DNA of 51,612 bases from Candidatus Omnitrophota bacterium (lineage in GTDB: Bacteria > Omnitrophota > Gorgyraeia > B26-G9). Made by a program: the position numbers and the translations under genes. Shown here piece after piece: positions 21,301 through 28,787 of this stretch; the first letter of the stretch is position 1; each line of letters starts with the position of its first letter. The notes below the pieces were generated by a model, which saw only the letters and a program-made list of their open reading frames with translations, was not told where the DNA came from and searched no databases. The stretch spans positions 1-51,612 of the forward strand of contig JAHITY010000059.1 of assembly GCA_018817165.1 (NCBI GenBank). The letters are read 5' to 3'.

Positions 21301-22106
21301 ACATCAGTAACTGAAACTAAAATCCCGCCAGTATCATACTGAAATGTTTTAGTAATTGTACCTTCAAGATTTGTTACGTAAGAAGGACGAATACCATCTT
21401 GTTCAAAATGAGTGGTATTGCCATTTTGATCAGTAAAGGTACTCAACATACCCTTTGAATTATAGGTATAATCACCAACCTGAACCGCGGTTCCATCCAT
21501 ATTGGTATACATAATATAATCAGGACGTTGTTTGCTATCATATACGGTTTTATTGCCCCATTGATCAGTAGAACTGACCATTATCTCAACATTATTTTTA
21601 TCCAAACCATATTCATAAGTAATTGTGCCCTGAGCAGCAGTTGATAAAATCTGCCCATATTGACTATATGACCTTGTTTCAACAAGTGCACCATTATCAT
21701 TGTAAAGCTTAACAGTTGCCCCATCCAGCTCATATTTATAAGTTAAACTTTCTCCAGTTTCATCATTTTTAACTTTAATAGTTGCTCCGTTTAAAGAATA
21801 GGTTACTTCGGTATACCCTTCTGAGGTTTTACTAACTTGAGCGGAAGCTCCCTCTCCAGAGTAAATATAAAGATCCCCATTGGAAGTGGTAATTACCCTT
21901 GGTGGAGGTGCTACTTGCTGAGTCAGATCACCAGATTCACTTTGCACCGCAATCTGATCGCCAAATACCCCATTAACTACCTCTGGGGACATCAGCATGT
22001 CTTCCATTGCATTTACATCAAAAGCAAAAGCAAGATTCATAGTGGTCACATTAACGATAAAACAAACTAATAATAAATAACAATAAATACGAATATATTT
22101 GTTCAT
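15318..22106 (-). CDS. Giant secreted YD/RHS-like repeat protein (2262 aa)
   Basis: RBS GAAAGGAGCACAGTC ATG; N-terminal signal-like segment; dozens of units of consensus TGxTxFDxYGRPxxxYNxxGxxVQxYxYNxxGFLxxTxxYGxxN. No RHS core or C-terminal toxin visible; ends inside a repeat. Confidence 0.9.
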   Translation of the reverse strand: MNKYIRIYCYLLLVCFIVNVTTMNLAFAFDVNAMEDMLMSPEVVNGVFGDQIAVQSESGDLTQQVAPPPRVITTSNGDLYIYSGEGASAQVSKTSEGYTEVTYSLNGATIKVKNDETGESLTYKYELDGATVKLYNDNGALVETRSYSQYGQILSTAAQGTITYEYGLDKNNVEIMVSSTDQWGNKTVYDSKQRPDYIMYTNMDGTAVQVGDYTYNSKGMLSTFTDQNGNTTHFEQDGIRPSYVTNLEGTITKTFQYDTGGILVSVTDVISNQITTVSNGYYTTIYDVINLVDADGNEVIDPATGEAVVANLVPIGAYNYDSANRISSITNLGAESVITGWTDYNEFGQVSGTYNQEGVKIQEYEYNDHGFLQQTFSLGAINSLGYQERTSMTLFDGQGRPNEVWQLGDGGNKVKIQEYAYKENGVLANTYSLGIIRNTNENDANYGQAILDVNGDFQYITTSITAYDKKGRPEAVYALVRNDNGDLISGYDSDGNAIATTDAKQAIMEKQQSYKYNKNGFLAQTVSYGFGGKVNGTTNFDRYSRPTVATNGQGSDSQMFVYSEDGFLTKTLNKGENGVTTGYTLYNDKGKPTDVYNHEDSSVQKYVYDECGMLVQSFTMSAAEGVNGSIASTMADQEAILALWDDSYTADAMAATGGNLSDGAFVTAMFTAANSGNTDLTEKIALTIIMWFSDGAKGGNEYLINSVGTAYHMLGQSLEKDGNSEAAISAYKVQISEFGGAMAYNAAGTAQESVTSWSVAQLSNAADRPAGDLDLPTVNLPSVTGYTVFGGDGKPMASFSMYEKFDENGASLGIQTAKTQEFSYAYQETEKQATGEVDANGRAITVDVSVTKFSNFVQKTSTFGDFYDSNGDGVITTSGANKDQQAVTGYTTFDSYGRQNVSYFKGDEALGETDQVLQKYNYSAEGFLSSTISYGKNKKVTGVTVFDNYSRPVAAYNSYGSAATKLPDDLVAALSAGLTAEDLDNPAWQPYLKGVTQTFVYGDDGFLESSQTWGEATVIDVARLDKFSAAVGSVRGDKLYSTDFDFNDDGAIDATDQSMFEASFNGSTAFSAAFNSVAGDANYSAGFDYDSDGDIDRTDLSTFNKTTYTDGTAKYMPTYTGKTEYDKYGKATSVENAEGIVTQQYVYNERGFMTMSESYGAQTDENGNIMLTTVDGVSTVNTVRTGYTEFNEKSKPVATYSVYNDGTNGEQSAKVQEYEYENGFMVQTNNFGRNEVDNGYTTFDDYGRQQTTYNDSGSVVSKYAYSNQGFLKQTNNYGLDGAYTGKTIFNKMGRPTEAFNMAGSGSGLKGLTQTFEYNDFGFLASSTSYGENQAMTGKTVYDGYGKALRGENDMGITVSSYDYDSQGFMTKTTSLAFVQDGAAAGDFAVDVTHNNLNDSADTLNGTTEHGFYAVTGYTMFDDHSRPTESYQCYWDTQGEGQGALVQTYNYDTAQGFLTSTTNYGKDGVETGTTQFDKYGRQLTSMNEFGETTTKYKYSSQGFMDSALNYGLDKASTGKTVFNDLGRPETSYNSRGALVQDFNYNSFTGSMESSKTYGEPTVQDGVMAPTFTGLTTYDAYGKAVNQTNEVGSKIADYAYDAQGFMTQANSYGNNEVLTGYTAYNGAGRPVGSYTVSESGTATKVQDFIYNTNSSSETSTIGLVGQAANTGFLTATVSYGDNNEVSGYTTFNKYGQQEKSYNELGEKTTAFAYSRAGFMSQTSNYGINNTYTGKTVFNEYGRPVAAYNERNAVVQDFQYNANGFLASSTSYGDGGTELKGPVTGTTYYNDYGKQTHTTNAEGYTVSSFEYNDAGFMTKSINLAFQEDSAATGEWAVDVTNAAGETQHGIYQVVGYTTYDAKSRPVESYSVYNNVESLSQRFVYSTEWDGKSEFAGSSNTGFVTGAVMYSMDTGADKAQTATGDDVSVYTGTSVYNKYGRPEMTYNQLGIQTSKNYYTRNGFIDKTVNYGEDKAVTGTLKYDNTGRPTESLNYKGVATTQYFYNDKGQLAQTVNFNNGVKTSYTTFDVFSKATATYQLYEAGNAYTFEKQDGTTSTSYMFVPGSEGGIANYTVNDDGSIASGGFKNQDNTYNIYGGIDRTNTYGREGGLVSHINYDAYSRPNEVWNHVPGGPAEGSAVVQKYSYSDQGFLASTTSYSEMEELTGVWSAAQTTTTFFNKYGQQTESYLMVGNVTDGFTQGALQAKYSYDGNGFLSKSVAYNEGTVTATTYFDASGRQKETKNASNGLATTFYYDLNGFMLTTASQG

Positions 22107-22133
22107 GACTGTGCTCCTTTCTTAATTTTATAA

Positions 22134-22217
22134 TTAAAATTCTAAATAAAAATACTGATAAAAAAAATTAAATAATATCATATGATTAAATAATAATATC
22201 GTAAAATTTCTAGCCAT
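22134..22217 (-). CDS. Possible 27-aa leader peptide (uORF) between riboswitch and giant gene
   Basis: AAAGGAGGAAGGCTGGCGA ATG GCT AGA... gives MARNFTILLFNHMILFNFFYQYFYLEF*; strong Shine-Dalgarno. Confidence 0.35.
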   Translation of the reverse strand: MARNFTILLFNHMILFNFFYQYFYLEF

Positions 22218-22280
22218 TCGCCAGCCTTCCTCCTTTCAAACTTATTTTAAAACAAAATAATAGCCAAACTGCTTTATTTT

Positions 22281-22460
22281 CGGCAGCTCGGCAGTCATAG
22301 CTTATTTTCGCGTTATCGATGCGCTAGGCGATCATTGCTTCAGCTTTAGACCCGTAGCTTTGCACATATACCATTCATTTTATTCAGGTACATGGCCCTA
22401 AACTATTCGTTACACTCAAGTTCAGGGGTCCTCATCTTTCAATGAGTTTGCCTTTTCGGA
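22281..22460 (-). promoter_or_regulatory. c-di-GMP-I (GEMM-I) riboswitch with a 64-nt junction insertion
   Basis: Minus strand AAAAGGCAAACTCATTGAAAGATGAGGAC-[64 nt]-GCAAAGCTACGGGTCTAAAGC...GCTATGACTGCCGAGCTGCCGAAAA. GGCAAAC, a GAAA-capped P1b, GCAAAGC, a UCUAA/UAUGA 11-nt tetraloop receptor and a GCCGAGCTGCCG 3' core are all present. Confidence 0.85.
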
Positions 22461-22859
22461 TTACTCCAAAAAACTAACTTTATACTTATGAAAAGCCTTT
22501 AATTAAACTTAAAAATAATTCTCATCTTACAGGCAATTCATATAGAATTTCAGAGCATTCATTTGCGGATAGAATTTGGCTTTTAATTAGCGGACTATTT
22601 TCCGAGGATAATGAATTCGTATTTGAATATAATAGTGTTACAGATATAAATATTTTATCTTGTTCCCTCGACGAAACAATCCAATCACGCTTGCCCTTGC
22701 CATACACAAATTGAGGCTCTTTTACCTCAATTAAAATATACCATAGATTTAAAATTTTTGCAAATTTATTAGAATAAATTAATTTGCCACAACATTTTGT
22801 TTATTTCAAACCATTTTTTTAGTTTTTTCCGATTAAATTTTCACTCAAAAATGCTAATC

Positions 22860-24086
22860 TTAAATCCGCTCCTGCTTTATAAAGCAGTCCATCAGCTCAT
22901 ATCCATTGGCAAAGACAAATTCGCTCTTTTTAGCTTCATTTTCATTATACAAGCAAATCTCGTCTTTTTCTATTCCGCTGCCATACATTAACAAGCAAAC
23001 AGGATCTGAAGTATGGGTTTTCAATGCCACAGGGGTTGGATGATCCGGCAAAATCATCAAACGATAATCTTTTACATCCTTCAGACCAGCTAAAACAGTT
23101 CCCAGAACTAATTTATCAAAACTCTCAATTGCTGAAATCTTCGCCCTGGCATCGCCATTATGGCCTGCCTCATCCGGAGCTTCAACATGAATAAACACAA
23201 AATCATCTTTTTCCAAAGCTTTTAACGCGTACCTTGCTTTCGCCTCATAATCCGTATCATAATAACCGGTTGCCCCAGGAACATAAATTGCCTCTAAACC
23301 AGCGGCACAACCAATGCCTTTGATCAAATCAACCGCAGAAATAACCGCTCCTGATAAACCATATTTTTCCTTAAATGAAGGCAAATCTACTTTTTTACCC
23401 TGACCCCACAGCCAAATCATATTTGCCGGGCTTTCATTTAAATCGCGACGGACTTGATTAATTTCATGCAAATCCAGGATTTCTCTGGCCTTTAGCATAA
23501 TATCATTGATAAATCCGGCTTTCTTCTTATCCAACATATATTTTTCAATTTTCTGCCCCATAATATCATGCGGTGGATAACACCTCACTTTACACAGATC
23601 ATGGTTTACATCTTTAATTATCATCAAATGCCGATAACTGACCCCTGGGTAAAATACAATACCTTCTTTTTTAAAATGCTTATTCAGCACTTTTATGAGA
23701 ACTTGCGCTTCCTTTGTAGTAATATGCCCGGCACTATAATCAACTAAATAGCCATTACCTTCGGTAATAAAATTACAACGAAAAGCAACTTCATCAGCTT
23801 TAAGCTCAATGCCTAAGTGAGTCGCTTCCAGCGGCGCTCTTCCCGAAAAATATTTGTTCGGGTCATAGCCAAAAATTGCCAGATTAGCCACATCGCTTCC
23901 TGGGATCATGCCTTCTGGAACAAAAGAAGCTTGTCCGATTTTGCCATCTTTGGCCAGTAGATCCATATTCGGTGTCCGGGCAACCTCCAGAGGAGTTCTG
24001 CCTCCCAGCTCTGCTAAAGGATAATCCGCCATACCATCAGGAACCATAACTATGTATTTCATTTTTTTTGACATTTTTGAATTCAA
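22860..24086 (-). CDS. Phosphoglycerate-mutase-like (apgM/ThrB2-type) protein, proposed homoserine kinase
   Basis: MKYIVMVPDGMADYPLAELGGRTPLEVARTPNMDLLAKDG...GSDVANLAIFGYDP; adjacent to thrC and hom. Confidence 0.85.
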   Translation of the reverse strand: MNSKMSKKMKYIVMVPDGMADYPLAELGGRTPLEVARTPNMDLLAKDGKIGQASFVPEGMIPGSDVANLAIFGYDPNKYFSGRAPLEATHLGIELKADEVAFRCNFITEGNGYLVDYSAGHITTKEAQVLIKVLNKHFKKEGIVFYPGVSYRHLMIIKDVNHDLCKVRCYPPHDIMGQKIEKYMLDKKKAGFINDIMLKAREILDLHEINQVRRDLNESPANMIWLWGQGKKVDLPSFKEKYGLSGAVISAVDLIKGIGCAAGLEAIYVPGATGYYDTDYEAKARYALKALEKDDFVFIHVEAPDEAGHNGDARAKISAIESFDKLVLGTVLAGLKDVKDYRLMILPDHPTPVALKTHTSDPVCLLMYGSGIEKDEICLYNENEAKKSEFVFANGYELMDCFIKQERI

Positions 24087-24093
24087 CTTGTTT

Positions 24094-25161
24094 TTATTTA
24101 TCTAGTTTAATTTTTTCTAAAACCGCCGCTACTGTAGGCGAAATAACTTCCGGCTGCTTAATAATGGCAATAGCCCGATCTGGATCTTTCAAACCATGCC
24201 CAGTTAAAACACAAACAATATTTATTGGAGTATTGTTTTTAAAATAACCGGTTTTGGCTAATTTAAGAATCCCGGCAACTGATGCCGCGGATGCTGGCTC
24301 TACAAATACTCCTTCAGTCTGAGCTAGCAGCTGATATGCGGCTAAAATCTCATCATCAGTAACCGCTTCGATCAAACCCTGAGAATCATCACGTGCTGTT
24401 TCCGCGCTTTTCCAGCTTGCTGGATTCCCGATTTTAATTGCCGTGGCAATGGTTTTTGGGTCTGTAACAATAGCTTTATTTACAATCGGAGCAGAACCAG
24501 CGGCCTGAAAACCAAGCATTACCGGCAGATTACTGATCTTATTATTTTGCTTGTATTCATTAAACCCTTTCCAATAAGCTGTAATATTACCCGCGTTTCC
24601 CACGGGAATAGCCAAATAATCCGGAGCTTTACCCAAGGAATCACATACTTCAAAAGCAGCGGTTTTTTGACCTTCAATTCTAAACGGGTTTAAGGAATTT
24701 ACTAATGTTACCGGATAATTATCCGTAATTTCTTTTACCAGTTCCAATGCTTGGTCAAAGTTACCATCAATTGCTAAAACTTCTGCTCCGTGAATTAAAG
24801 CCTGAGCTAACTTACCCAAAGCAATCGCTCCTTTAGGAATTAAAACAATGCATTTTAATCCAGAGCGAGCGCTATAAGCGGCTGCTGAAGCAGATGTATT
24901 TCCAGTAGAAGCACACATGACTGCTTTAGCCCCATTCTGTTTAGCCTTAGAAATAGCCATGGTCATGCCTCTATCTTTAAATGAGCCTGTGGGATTAAGC
25001 CCCTCATATTTTAAAAACAGATTAACATTTTCATTTATTAAAGCACTAATTTTTGGTGCGAAAATTAATGGAGTATTCCCTTCGTTTAAAGTGATTACCG
25101 GAGTATTTTGATCAACTGGTAAGAATTTCCGGTACTCTTCGATCAAACCTTTCCAACCCAT
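24094..25161 (-). CDS. thrC: Threonine synthase
   Basis: [51 protein letters not shown]; start trimmed to ATG at 25161. Confidence 0.94.
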   Translation of the reverse strand: MGWKGLIEEYRKFLPVDQNTPVITLNEGNTPLIFAPKISALINENVNLFLKYEGLNPTGSFKDRGMTMAISKAKQNGAKAVMCASTGNTSASAAAYSARSGLKCIVLIPKGAIALGKLAQALIHGAEVLAIDGNFDQALELVKEITDNYPVTLVNSLNPFRIEGQKTAAFEVCDSLGKAPDYLAIPVGNAGNITAYWKGFNEYKQNNKISNLPVMLGFQAAGSAPIVNKAIVTDPKTIATAIKIGNPASWKSAETARDDSQGLIEAVTDDEILAAYQLLAQTEGVFVEPASAASVAGILKLAKTGYFKNNTPINIVCVLTGHGLKDPDRAIAIIKQPEVISPTVAAVLEKIKLDK

Positions 25162-25165
25162 GTGT

Positions 25166-26461
25166 TTAAATCCTTTCCGTACGAATTGCCACACTTTTTC
25201 TTTTTATAACCGGCAAATCATTAATCTCCAATAAAGCTTGAGCAATGTCTTTTTCCCTAGCATCATGAGTCATCATTACCACATGAACAGATTGCTCCTG
25301 CCTTCTGCCTTTTTGGATAACACTGTAAATACTGATATTATTTTTACCTAAAATAGCCGCGATTTGCGACAAAACAGCTGGTTCGTCTAAAGCGGAAAAT
25401 CTAAAATAATAACGTGTTTCAATATTATCAATAGCGTTAACTTTTAATTTTTCAGGATCAATATTAACCAAACAATTATTTTGAGTTAATGATACCTGCA
25501 TTTTCTGAGCAATAGAAATGATATCGGAAACAACCGCACTGGCTGTAGGCAATTGTCCTGCTCCCGGACCATGCAGCATTTGCTCACCGACAAAATCGCT
25601 TCTCAAAACTATGGCATTAGAAATACCCTCAACATTAGCCAATAAATGTTTTTTCGGTAAAAGCGTGGGATGAACTCTTAATTGTACAGAACCTTCTGTC
25701 TTTTTCGCGATTGCCAATAATTTTATACAATAACCCATTTCCGCGGCATAACGAATATCACATAAATCTATATTTTCAATCCCTTCAAAATAAACATCTT
25801 TAAAATCAACTTCATGACCAAAACTCAGCCTGGCCAAAATCGCGATTTTATGCGCGGAATCACCGCCATTAATATCCAGAGTGGGATCACTTTCCGCATA
25901 GCCTTTTTTTTGGGCTTCTCTTAAAGCAATTTTAAAATCACAGCCTTTTTGCGCCATCTGGGAAAGAATATAGTTGCAAGTTCCATTGATAATCCCATAA
26001 ACCGTTTCTATCCGGTCGGCCACCAACCCATCTCTTAAAGTACGAATAATCGGGATTGCCCCACCAACACTGGCTTCATAATACACATCCACTCCGTTTG
26101 CTTTTGCTACTTCAAATATTTCCGCGCCTTCTTCAGCCAATAAAGCTTTATTAGCGGTAACAACATATTTTTTATTTTTAAGTGCTTGGATGATAAATTC
26201 TTTTGCCGGGTGAATGCCGCCGATCAGCTCAATAATGATTTGAATATTGTCATCATTGAGGATTTTTTGAACATCAGAGGTAAGAATATTTCGATCAATA
26301 TCTAGACCGCGGGTTGAGTCAATGTCTAAATCACAAATACTGGCAAGGCAGATATTCAGGCCAAGTTTTTTACCAAAAACTTTAGCTTTCTGCTGCAGAA
26401 TCTTAACCACTCCGCTGCCGATTGTGCCAAATCCAATTAACCCAAGATTAATTTTGTTCAT
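25166..26461 (-). CDS. hom: Homoserine dehydrogenase with C-terminal ACT domain
   Basis: [52 protein letters not shown]. Confidence 0.95.
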   Translation of the reverse strand: MNKINLGLIGFGTIGSGVVKILQQKAKVFGKKLGLNICLASICDLDIDSTRGLDIDRNILTSDVQKILNDDNIQIIIELIGGIHPAKEFIIQALKNKKYVVTANKALLAEEGAEIFEVAKANGVDVYYEASVGGAIPIIRTLRDGLVADRIETVYGIINGTCNYILSQMAQKGCDFKIALREAQKKGYAESDPTLDINGGDSAHKIAILARLSFGHEVDFKDVYFEGIENIDLCDIRYAAEMGYCIKLLAIAKKTEGSVQLRVHPTLLPKKHLLANVEGISNAIVLRSDFVGEQMLHGPGAGQLPTASAVVSDIISIAQKMQVSLTQNNCLVNIDPEKLKVNAIDNIETRYYFRFSALDEPAVLSQIAAILGKNNISIYSVIQKGRRQEQSVHVVMMTHDAREKDIAQALLEINDLPVIKRKSVAIRTERI

Positions 26462-26880
26462 TTTTTTTCTTTATTTATCTTTGCTGACAATAGAATTTTT
26501 TTTCCCGCACTCGCGCAATTTTTAATTGTCTGCTCAAGAGTCAACAAGTCATTATCATTAACTTTTATAAATTTAATCCCAATATCAAATAATAGCTTTT
26601 TATTTTTTTCCTGTTTAACATAAACAACTTCTCCCAAAACCTCAACTAAATGAGTAATTTCAGGTAAACGCAAAGTAATATGGAGAATTGTTCCTCTGGG
26701 AAAATTATTATCCGTAGTAAAACAAATACCGCCTAAACTAACATTGCGAGTAAGCGTCATATCAGTTTTATTAATATCGCCAGGGTAGATATAATAACTA
26801 ACCACAAAATTAGTATTTATCCGTATAAATTGACGTCTTTCAGGAGGTGTATAATAACTATTAGAATCAGATATTTGCAT
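26458..26880 (-). CDS. PilZ domain protein (predicted c-di-GMP effector)
   Basis: PPERRQFIRINTNFVVSY...TRNVSLGGICFTTDNNFPRGTILHITLRLPE; RRxxxR and NxSxxG motifs. Confidence 0.85.
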   Translation of the reverse strand: MQISDSNSYYTPPERRQFIRINTNFVVSYYIYPGDINKTDMTLTRNVSLGGICFTTDNNFPRGTILHITLRLPEITHLVEVLGEVVYVKQEKNKKLLFDIGIKFIKVNDNDLLTLEQTIKNCASAGKKILLSAKINKEKK

Positions 26881-26935
26881 TTTTGCCCCGGATTAGATTA
26901 TAAGTTAATCAAACAGAAAATAATTATCAGCTAAA

Positions 26936-27013
26936 TGGTCGGGGCGAGTGGACTCGAACCACCGACCTCTTGAACCCCATTCAAGCGCGCTAGCCAAACT
27001 GCGCCACGCCCCG
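26936..27013 (-). tRNA. tRNA-Pro(GGG), CCA encoded
   Basis: CGGGGCG/CGCCCCG acceptor, GCGC D-stem, CTTGA-ATGGGGT-TCAAG anticodon arm, GGTGG-TTCGAGT-CCACT T arm, ACCA end; C1-G72 fits bacterial tRNA-Pro. Confidence 0.96.
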
Positions 27014-27183
27014 CATTTAATCTAAAGTTTAATCAGAAATTTAAAGATGATATAAAACATTAAACACTTTATATTAAAATAAAGCCTATAATTTCTAAAA
27101 ATAATTTAATTTCTATGTTAGACTACTACAAACCAAGTTAAATTGCAAGCAAAATATTGTTTTTTATCGTCGAAAAAACTTGG

Positions 27184-28173
27184 TCATATCTCATTTTTCT
27201 TTTGTCTTTGCATCAATAAATGCATTGCGGAAATCGGCTTTGCTCCTTGATACAATACCTTATAAACTGCCTGAGTAATCGGCAAAGAAATCCTATATTT
27301 TTTAGCAAGCTTAAGCGCGGTTTTTGTAGTCAACGCGCCTTCAACAACCATTGAAGTTTGACTAAGGATATCAGCCATTTTCTTTCCACTGCCGATTTGT
27401 TCACCAAACCAGCGATTACGACTTCTCTGACTAAAACAAGTAGTCACCAAATCACCCATTCCCGCAAGACCATGAAAAGTCTTATTCCGCGCTCCCATTG
27501 ACACTCCCAGACGCGCGATTTCAACTAAGCCCCGAGTAAGTAAAGCTGATTTTGTATTTGTGCCAAAACCCAGTCCATCAGAAATTCCACAGGCAATGGC
27601 AATTATATTTTTAAACGCGCCGGAAAGCTCGACTCCATGCATATCCTGGGAAGTGTAAACTCTAAAATCTGGTGTCATAAAAATATCTTGCACCATGATT
27701 GCCAATTTTTTATTATTCGATGCACACACCGCCGCTGAAGGAATACCCCTTGCGACTTCATAAGCAATATTCGGACCGGACAAGGCCGCTAAAGGAACAT
27801 TACCTAATTCCTCTCTGATTACTTCCGACATACATTTAGAAGTAGCTGCTTCTATGCCTTTAGCCACACTTAAAAAACCAACCTTAAGTAATTTATATTC
27901 AGCTATTTTTTTAAGTACTCCCCGCATAAACTGCGAAGGCACCGCTAAAACAACAAGATTTGCCTGATCAAGAGTTTGCGCCAAATCATTTGTAATTAAA
28001 ATTTCTGAAGGAATTTTTATCCCCGGAAGAAATTTTTTATTTTCCCGTTTTTTAATCAATTGATTTATATTTTCCGGAAATGCGCCCCATAAAACAGTAT
28101 TTATTCCTTTACTCTGAGTCAGCACAGCCAAAGCCGTCCCCCATCCGCCATCGCCGATTATCGCTACTTTCAT
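27184..28173 (-). CDS. gpsA: Glycerol-3-phosphate dehydrogenase [NAD(P)+]
   Basis: MKVAIIGDGGWGTALAVL, ALSGPNIAYEVARGIPSAAV, GAFKNIIAIACGISDGLG. Confidence 0.95.
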   Translation of the reverse strand: MKVAIIGDGGWGTALAVLTQSKGINTVLWGAFPENINQLIKKRENKKFLPGIKIPSEILITNDLAQTLDQANLVVLAVPSQFMRGVLKKIAEYKLLKVGFLSVAKGIEAATSKCMSEVIREELGNVPLAALSGPNIAYEVARGIPSAAVCASNNKKLAIMVQDIFMTPDFRVYTSQDMHGVELSGAFKNIIAIACGISDGLGFGTNTKSALLTRGLVEIARLGVSMGARNKTFHGLAGMGDLVTTCFSQRSRNRWFGEQIGSGKKMADILSQTSMVVEGALTTKTALKLAKKYRISLPITQAVYKVLYQGAKPISAMHLLMQRQKKNEI

Positions 28174-28787
28174 TTTTTTCCAAACGCCTTTCTTTCTCTA
28201 CCAGTTAAAAGCCGATTTATATTTGCTTTATGCTTAGCGACAATTATCACACATAGAATTGAAGCAAGAATCACATAAGCATAAGGCGCTTTAAACCCCA
28301 GCATCAAAAACGGGATTAATATACTGCAGACAATCGATCCTAAGGACACATACTTGGTTATAATAACAACTGCTAAAAAAATAATCATCCCAAATAAAAC
28401 AGCAATTGGGCACAAACAAAGCAATACCCCGGCACTGGTTGCTACCCCCTTACCACCTTTAAACTGCAAAAATACATTAAAAACATGGCCACAAACAACC
28501 GAAAGACCTAGCAATGCTTTTATGATCGGCAAAGCGATATCCACTCTTTGGACAATAAAGTTAGCAATAAATACAACCGCAATAATCCCTTTTAAGATAT
28601 CAAATACCAACACCAGAAAACCCGGCAGTTTTCCCAAAACCCGAGCGGCATTAGTTGCTCCGGCATTACCGCTGCCGCATTCTCGAATATCTTCACCTTT
28701 AACTATTTTAACTAGAATATAGGCGGAAGAAACGGTTCCCAATAAATAAGCCCCGACAATCCCTAATAAAACCAGAAAAATATCCAT
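28170..28787 (-). CDS. plsY: Glycerol-3-phosphate acyltransferase PlsY
   Basis: YLLGTVSSAYILVKIVKGEDIRECGSGNAGATNAARVLG, GHVFNVFLQFKGGKGVATSAGV. Confidence 0.94.
   Translation of the reverse strand: MDIFLVLLGIVGAYLLGTVSSAYILVKIVKGEDIRECGSGNAGATNAARVLGKLPGFLVLVFDILKGIIAVVFIANFIVQRVDIALPIIKALLGLSVVCGHVFNVFLQFKGGKGVATSAGVLLCLCPIAVLFGMIIFLAVVIITKYVSLGSIVCSILIPFLMLGFKAPYAYVILASILCVIIVAKHKANINRLLTGRERKAFGKK

Noticed and set aside
15318-22106. Polymorphic RHS toxin with immunity gene
   Set aside because: No RHS core, no distinct C-terminal toxin domain and the next downstream gene is kdsA.
22522-22707. 61-aa minus-strand ORF upstream of the riboswitch
   Set aside because: No recognisable domain or good RBS; lies in an AT-rich intergenic region.
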